Assembly: GCF_003014735.1 (NCBI RefSeq)
Contig: NZ_PYAX01000006.1
Location: 434,001 to 498,000, forward strand
Reading direction: 5' to 3'
DNA: 64,000 nucleotides
DNA from: Saccharothrix carnea
GTDB lineage: Bacteria > Actinomycetota > Actinomycetes > Mycobacteriales > Pseudonocardiaceae
Shown here: positions 60,252 to 64,000 of the stretch, one piece after another
How the letters are laid out: every line of letters begins with the position of its first letter
How positions within the stretch are numbered: position 1 is the first letter of the stretch
The notes under the pieces: generated by a model
Database searches by the model: none
Told to the model about the DNA's origin: nothing
The model's input: the letters and a program-made list of their open reading frames with translations, nothing else
Program-made: the position numbers and the translations under genes

Positions 60252-60359
60252 GTCGTACCTCCACGCCCCGCGTGTCCTGCGTTCGCGTCCCGCGTGTCCT
60301 GCGTTCAGAACGACCGTGTCCTACGTTCAGGACCCCCGAGTTCAACGCTCGGAACGCGT
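60250..60359. repeat. 22-bp repeat array D, minus orientation
   Basis: Five 22-bp units at 60250, 60272, 60294, 60316 and 60338; read on the minus strand they include CTGAACGTAGGACACG and CTGAACGCAGGACACGCG. The right-most unit (minus-strand first) is the CGAGCGTTGAACTC subtype. The array fills the entire gap between the convergent methyltransferase stop (60251) and zinc-ribbon stop (60360). The unit at 60250 is the most diverged. Confidence 0.85.
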
Positions 60360-60893
60360 TCAGTCGAGCAGCTCCTCCAGGAAGCTGCGCTTGCGGCGCG
60401 GCGGGTAGCGCGGGTCGTAGTACCCAGGCGGGTACACCGGCGGTGGCGGCGCGACGGGCTGCGTGCCGGGTGGCGGCTGGTAAGGCGGCGGCGGGCCGAC
60501 CTGCGTGCCGGGCGGCGGCTGGTAGGGCGGAGGCGGACCCGCGGCGGGCTCGGCCGGCGGCACGGGCGCGACGGGCGCGGGAGGCTGCCCACCCTCCACC
60601 GGCGCGGCACCGTCAGCCGGCAGCGTCCCCTCGACCGGCATGACCGCGGTCGGGTCGGCGGCAGCCACCGGAACGGGCACGGGTACCGGCACCGACGCGG
60701 GAACCGGCACGGGCATCGACACCGGCACGCCCTCCGGCCGGTACGGCTGCGCGTAATGCGCCCGCTCGGCGGCGATGATCTGCTCGAGCTCGCCGCCGTC
60801 CAGGAACACGCCCTTGCAGTTCTCGCACTGCTCGATGTGCACGGAACCACGGCTGATGGTCCGCATGAGGTCCTGGCATTTCGGACAGATCAC
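60360..60893 (-). CDS. Zinc-ribbon (TFIIB-type) protein with proline-rich tail
   Basis: A 177-residue protein. Residues 1-40 are a zf-TFIIB-type zinc ribbon: ICPKCQDLMRTISRGSVHIE then QCENCKGVFLDGGELEQIIA, with four Cys ligands (CPKC and CENC). Residues 55-85 have Val/Pro dipeptides, residues 105-160 have repeated PPPPYQPPPGTQ, and the C-terminus is basic then acidic (RRKRSFLEELLD). The GTG at 60893 gives VICPKC at the start. A much longer frame upstream is antisense to the NACHT gene and not real. Function unknown; family members are small regulators or adaptors. Confidence 0.82.
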   Translation of the reverse strand: MICPKCQDLMRTISRGSVHIEQCENCKGVFLDGGELEQIIAAERAHYAQPYRPEGVPVSMPVPVPASVPVPVPVPVAAADPTAVMPVEGTLPADGAAPVEGGQPPAPVAPVPPAEPAAGPPPPYQPPPGTQVGPPPPYQPPPGTQPVAPPPPVYPPGYYDPRYPPRRKRSFLEELLD

Positions 60894-60921
60894 GCCATCG
60901 AGGGTACGCAAACGACACGGG

Positions 60922-60936
60922 GGTGACCGCGTCACC
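60922..60936. promoter_or_regulatory. Palindrome in the divergent zinc-ribbon/NACHT promoter region
   Basis: GGTGAC-CGC-GTCACC is a perfect 6-3-6 inverted repeat in the 75-bp gap between divergent starts at 60893 and 60969. It could serve as a shared operator. No nearby regulator gene is clearly linked. Confidence 0.4.
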
Positions 60937-60968
60937 ACCATCCGTGATGGGTCCGTCATGATGCGGAG

Positions 60969-62906
60969 GTGTCCAGATTCCGCCAGCGGGCCGTGCTCGC
61001 CGTGTGCGTGCTGGCCGCCGTGCTCGCCGCGGCCGGCCTGTTCGTCACCGACTACGGCATCGACCCCGACCTGTGGCTGACCGGTCTCGCCCTCGGCTTC
61101 CTGGGGCTGCTCGCCGCGCTCGACCCGTGGCTGCACCGCAGGCGCGCCGCCGGCCTGGCCACCGACGACAACCTCGACGCCGCCGCGAGCGCCCTCGCCC
61201 GCGCCCTGCACGCCCAGTGGAACGAGGAGTGCCGCGCCCGCGGCCTGCACGACCACGTCCTGGACCTGCACTGGAGCGCCACGCGAGGCGAACCGGGGCA
61301 CAGCGACGCGGTCGTCCGCGCGTTCCAGCGCAACCCGCGCATGGTGTTCCTCGGCGAACCCGGCGCGGGCAAGAGCACGACCGTGACGCTGCTCACGATC
61401 GGGCTGCTCGACCGCCTCGTGGACGGCCCGGTGCCGTTCCTGCTTCCGCTGTCCACGTGGAACCCGGAGGTGGAGGACGTCCGCACCTGGATGACCCGCC
61501 GGCTGTACGAGGACCACCCGGCGCTGCGCAACACCGAGCTGTACGGCAGCTACGCCGGTGACCTGCTGGTCGAACAGCGCCGGATCTTCCCGGTGCTCGA
61601 CGGCCTGGACCAGATCCCGGCCGAACGGCGGGCCGATGCGCTCGACCGCATCAACCGCGCGTTCCCGGGCTCGCACCCGCTGGTGCTGACCTGCCGCACG
61701 GACGAGTTCGCCGAAACGGCGACCGAGGTGCCGAACGCGCAGGTCGTGGAGCTGCAGCCGGTGGACCTGGAGGAGGTCGCGGGCTACCTGCGGTCGGTGT
61801 CGAACCCGGTGACGGCGGCCCGCTGGGAACCGGTCTTCCTGCACCTGCGCGACGAGCCGGACGGACGGCTGGCCGACGCGCTGTCCACGCCGCTCGCGGT
61901 GTGGCTGGCGGGCGTGGTCTACGGGTACGGCGAGCCGAGCGAGCTGCTGGACCGGGGCCGGTTCCCCGACCGCGTCGCCATCGAGAACCACCTGGCGGAC
62001 CTGCTGGTCACCGGCGCGTTCGGCGACCGGGGCGTGGCGCACCAGGCCCGGGCGAGCCAGGTCTGGCCGCGCGACAAGGCGGCGCGCTGGCTGACGTTCC
62101 TGGCCACCGAGATGCATCGCCGCGGCGTGCGCGAGCTGGGCTGGTGGGAGCTGCGCCGCTCGGTCGCCAACACGTGGCTGGCGCTGCTCGGCGCGCTCAC
62201 GCTCGGGCTGATCGGCGGCTTCGGCGTGGCCTGGCTGATGGCCTACGCGAGCACGCCGAAGCTGGCACCGATCACCGGCCTGGCCGCCGGTGTCGCGGTG
62301 GCGGTCGCCGCGCTGTACGCGTCCGGGCACCGCGTGGTGAAACCCCGGCTCGGGGTGTGGCGCAGCCTCGTCGTGGTCAGCGGCGTGCTCGGCACGGCGG
62401 CGGGCCTGGTGTTCGGCGCCCTGTACGGGCTGTCCGCGGGCCTGGTCGTCGGCCTGGGCATCGCGGTGGCGGTGGCGCTGCGGTTCGGGTTGGCGAACAA
62501 CGCCGAGCTGAGCCACCCGTCGAGTCCCAAGTGGACGATGGCACGGGACCGGATCGCGGTGTGGACCGGCTCGCTGGTGCTGGCCGTGGTGTTCGGCGCG
62601 GCGGCCGGGCTGGTGTTCGGGCCGACCCAGTCGGGCATGGTCGGGCTCGGCCTGGTGTGCGGGCTGATGCTCGGCTTCACGCTGTCCGTGCTGCACCTGC
62701 GCTGGTGGTGGTTCACCGTGGCGCGGATCTGGCTGGCGGCGCGCGGCAAGCTGCCGTGGGAGCTGATGGTGTTCCTGGACGACGCGCGCAAGCTGGGGGT
62801 GCTGCGGCAGGCGGGCGCCGCCTACCAGTTCCGGCACGCGCTGGTGCAGGACCGGCTGGCGGGCGACCGCCCGTCCCAGGTCAGGTCAGACGCCGAGCTT
62901 GCGTAG
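60969..62906 (+). CDS. Transmembrane NACHT-domain STAND NTPase
   Basis: A 645-residue protein. Two N-terminal membrane helices (about 9-28 and 36-51) are followed by a NACHT NTPase: Walker A FLGEPGAGKSTT (128-138), Walker B RIFPVLDGLDQIP (205-217) and sensor-like LVLTCRTDEFAE. A winged-helix-like region follows to about 390, then eight or so membrane helices (from TWLALLGALTLGLIGGFGVAW to LSVLHLRWWWFTVARIW) and a soluble tail. NACHT proteins include bacterial antiphage sensors (established), but transmembrane actinobacterial forms are uncharacterised. No effector or TPR repeat is visible. The GTG start adjoins GCGGAG. It ends overlapping the convergent aminotransferase gene by 21 bases. Confidence 0.85.
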   Translation: MSRFRQRAVLAVCVLAAVLAAAGLFVTDYGIDPDLWLTGLALGFLGLLAALDPWLHRRRAAGLATDDNLDAAASALARALHAQWNEECRARGLHDHVLDLHWSATRGEPGHSDAVVRAFQRNPRMVFLGEPGAGKSTTVTLLTIGLLDRLVDGPVPFLLPLSTWNPEVEDVRTWMTRRLYEDHPALRNTELYGSYAGDLLVEQRRIFPVLDGLDQIPAERRADALDRINRAFPGSHPLVLTCRTDEFAETATEVPNAQVVELQPVDLEEVAGYLRSVSNPVTAARWEPVFLHLRDEPDGRLADALSTPLAVWLAGVVYGYGEPSELLDRGRFPDRVAIENHLADLLVTGAFGDRGVAHQARASQVWPRDKAARWLTFLATEMHRRGVRELGWWELRRSVANTWLALLGALTLGLIGGFGVAWLMAYASTPKLAPITGLAAGVAVAVAALYASGHRVVKPRLGVWRSLVVVSGVLGTAAGLVFGALYGLSAGLVVGLGIAVAVALRFGLANNAELSHPSSPKWTMARDRIAVWTGSLVLAVVFGAAAGLVFGPTQSGMVGLGLVCGLMLGFTLSVLHLRWWWFTVARIWLAARGKLPWELMVFLDDARKLGVLRQAGAAYQFRHALVQDRLAGDRPSQVRSDAELA

Positions 62907-64000
62907 CCGCGAGATCGCCTCGTCCAGCACCTCGTCGCGCTTGCAGAACGCGAACCGCACCAGGTGCCGCCACTGGTCGGGGTGGTCGGTGAACACCTGC
63001 ACCGGCACGCCCGCCACGCCGATCCGCTCGGGCAGCTCGCGGCACAGCTGCGCGCCATCGGTGAAGCCGAGCGGCCGGACGTCCGCGGTGATGAAGTAGG
63101 TGCCCTCGCTCGGCCGCACCGCGAACCCGGCGTCGGCCAGGCCTTCGGACAGCCGCGACCGCTTGTCCTGCAACGACGTGCGCAGGCCCTCGACCCAGTC
63201 CAGCTCGTGCCGCAGCGCGTGCGCGACGGCGGGCTGGAACGGCGCGCCGCCCACGAAGGTCAGGAACTGCTTGGCCGCCCGCACCGCGCCGATCAGCTCC
63301 GCCGGGCCGCACGCCCAGCCGATCTTCCAGCCCGTGCAGTTGAACGACTTGCCCGCGCCGGAGATGGTCACGGTCCGCTCGGCCATGCCGGGGAACGTGG
63401 CCAGCGGCACGTGCGCGAGCCCGTCGAACACCAGGTGCTCGTACACCTCGTCGGTGATCGCCACGAGGTCGTGCTCGACGCACAGCGCGGCGACGGCGGA
63501 CAGCTCGACGTAGTTGAGCACGGTGCCGGTCGGGTTGTGCGGCGAGTTGAGCAGCAACGCCCTGGTGCGCGGGCCGATGGCGGCGCGCAGCGCGTCGACG
63601 TCCAGGCCGAGCCTGCCCGTGCCCGGCTCCTCGACCAGCCCCACCGTGCGGCGGGTCGCGCCGGCCAGCGCCACGGACGCCGCGTACGAGTCGTAGTAGG
63701 GCTCGATGAGCACGACCTCGTCACCGGGCTCGACCAGGGCCAGCAACGTGGCCGCGATGGCCTCGGTGGCGCCGACCGTCACCAGGACCTCGGTGTCGGG
63801 GTCGTAGTGCGTGCCGTAGCGGGCGCGGTGCTCGACGATCGCGTGGCGCAGCTCGGGCATGCCCGGCCCCGGCGGGTACTGGTTCAGCCCGGCGTCGATG
63901 GAGGCCTTGGCGACCTCCAGCATCCCGGCCGGGCCGTCGGTGTCCGGGAAGCCCTGCCCGAGGTTCACCGCCCCCGTCCGCGTGGCCAACGCCGTCATCT
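62886..64000 (-). CDS. Class I/II aminotransferase (DapC-like), 5' end beyond the window
   Basis: At least 370 residues of a fold-type I PLP aminotransferase are visible. Motifs are LGQGFPDTDGPAGMLEVAKA, TVGATEAIAATLLALVEPGDEV, LNSPHNPTGTVL, then ITDEVYEHLVFDG and the Schiff-base Lys in ISGAGKSFNCTGWKIGW. It resembles DapC (N-succinyldiaminopimelate aminotransferase) and kynurenine-type aminotransferases; DapC of M. tuberculosis (Rv0858c, recalled) has the same AVNLGQGFPD start. The frame stays open to the window edge, so the true start is missing by perhaps 15-25 residues. Confidence 0.87.
   Translation of the reverse strand, partial: MTALATRTGAVNLGQGFPDTDGPAGMLEVAKASIDAGLNQYPPGPGMPELRHAIVEHRARYGTHYDPDTEVLVTVGATEAIAATLLALVEPGDEVVLIEPYYDSYAASVALAGATRRTVGLVEEPGTGRLGLDVDALRAAIGPRTRALLLNSPHNPTGTVLNYVELSAVAALCVEHDLVAITDEVYEHLVFDGLAHVPLATFPGMAERTVTISGAGKSFNCTGWKIGWACGPAELIGAVRAAKQFLTFVGGAPFQPAVAHALRHELDWVEGLRTSLQDKRSRLSEGLADAGFAVRPSEGTYFITADVRPLGFTDGAQLCRELPERIGVAGVPVQVFTDHPDQWRHLVRFAFCKRDEVLDEAISRLRKLGV

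Noticed and set aside
60894..62837. Long minus-strand frame continuing upstream of the zinc-ribbon protein
   Set aside because: It is antisense to the NACHT gene and has low-complexity shadow composition; the zinc-ribbon motif starts exactly at the GTG at 60893.

Overview
The window is high-GC chromosomal DNA from a filamentous actinomycete, most likely of the Pseudonocardiaceae (Saccharothrix, Lentzea or Actinosynnema type). Supporting this are frequent GTG and TTG starts, mycothiol genes (mshA and a mycothiol-type DinB-fold enzyme), bldC-like and bldN-like developmental regulators, senX3-regX3, and small membrane families typical of Actinobacteria (DUF4229, DUF2516, DUF2505, DUF4349). I see no prophage, plasmid functions, tRNA, rRNA or CRISPR array.

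The gene order follows, from memory, the conserved actinobacterial block known in Mycobacterium tuberculosis as about Rv0474 to Rv0529, read leftwards from position 59,000 to 5,500. From right to left it holds: an Xre regulator, an HbhA-like protein and DUF2516 (57.5-59 kb); DUF2505, murB, an SDR oxidoreductase and an L,D-transpeptidase (46.5-51 kb); mshA, a YbjN protein and phosphoglycerate mutase (39.5-45.5 kb); senX3-regX3, ppx, a proline-rich membrane protein and a TIM-barrel protein (34-39 kb); proC, an excisionase-like HTH protein, the 33-residue ribosomal protein bS22, an epimerase and an acyltransferase (28.7-32.3 kb); a SerB1-like phosphatase (28 kb); a glutaredoxin; rex-hemA-hemC-hemD-hemB (16.3-22.3 kb); and hemL, a histidine phosphatase, TlpA, CcdA, ResB and CcsB (5.5-12.5 kb). 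The left end carries a MinD-like ATPase, a BldC-like regulator, Lrp/AsnC and PadR regulators, an aldo/keto reductase and a partial ADP-ribosylglycohydrolase. The right end carries a methyltransferase, a zinc-ribbon protein, a transmembrane NACHT NTPase and a partial aminotransferase.

The main functional themes are tetrapyrrole synthesis, with a good Rex (NADH/NAD sensor) operator in front of rex, cytochrome c maturation, cell-envelope synthesis and phosphate signalling. Some genes look added to the conserved block: a secreted M64 metallopeptidase between tlpA and ccdA, five tandem paralogous membrane proteins after hemB, a sigma factor plus DUF5667 pair, proline dehydrogenase with a thioesterase, and two acyl-CoA synthetase-like enzymes.

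The most unusual content is intergenic. Four gaps (34.2, 46.4, 53.7 and 60.3 kb) hold arrays of a degenerate 22-bp unit, close to CTGAACGTAGGACACGCG plus four bases. The array at 53.7 kb has a mirror-image second half, and two arrays share the same order of unit subtypes. Two other gaps (17.4 and 46.45 kb) hold related elements bounded by the inverted repeat GATTTGACATGG. Several genes have a TANNNT box six or seven bases before the start codon, which suggests leaderless transcripts.
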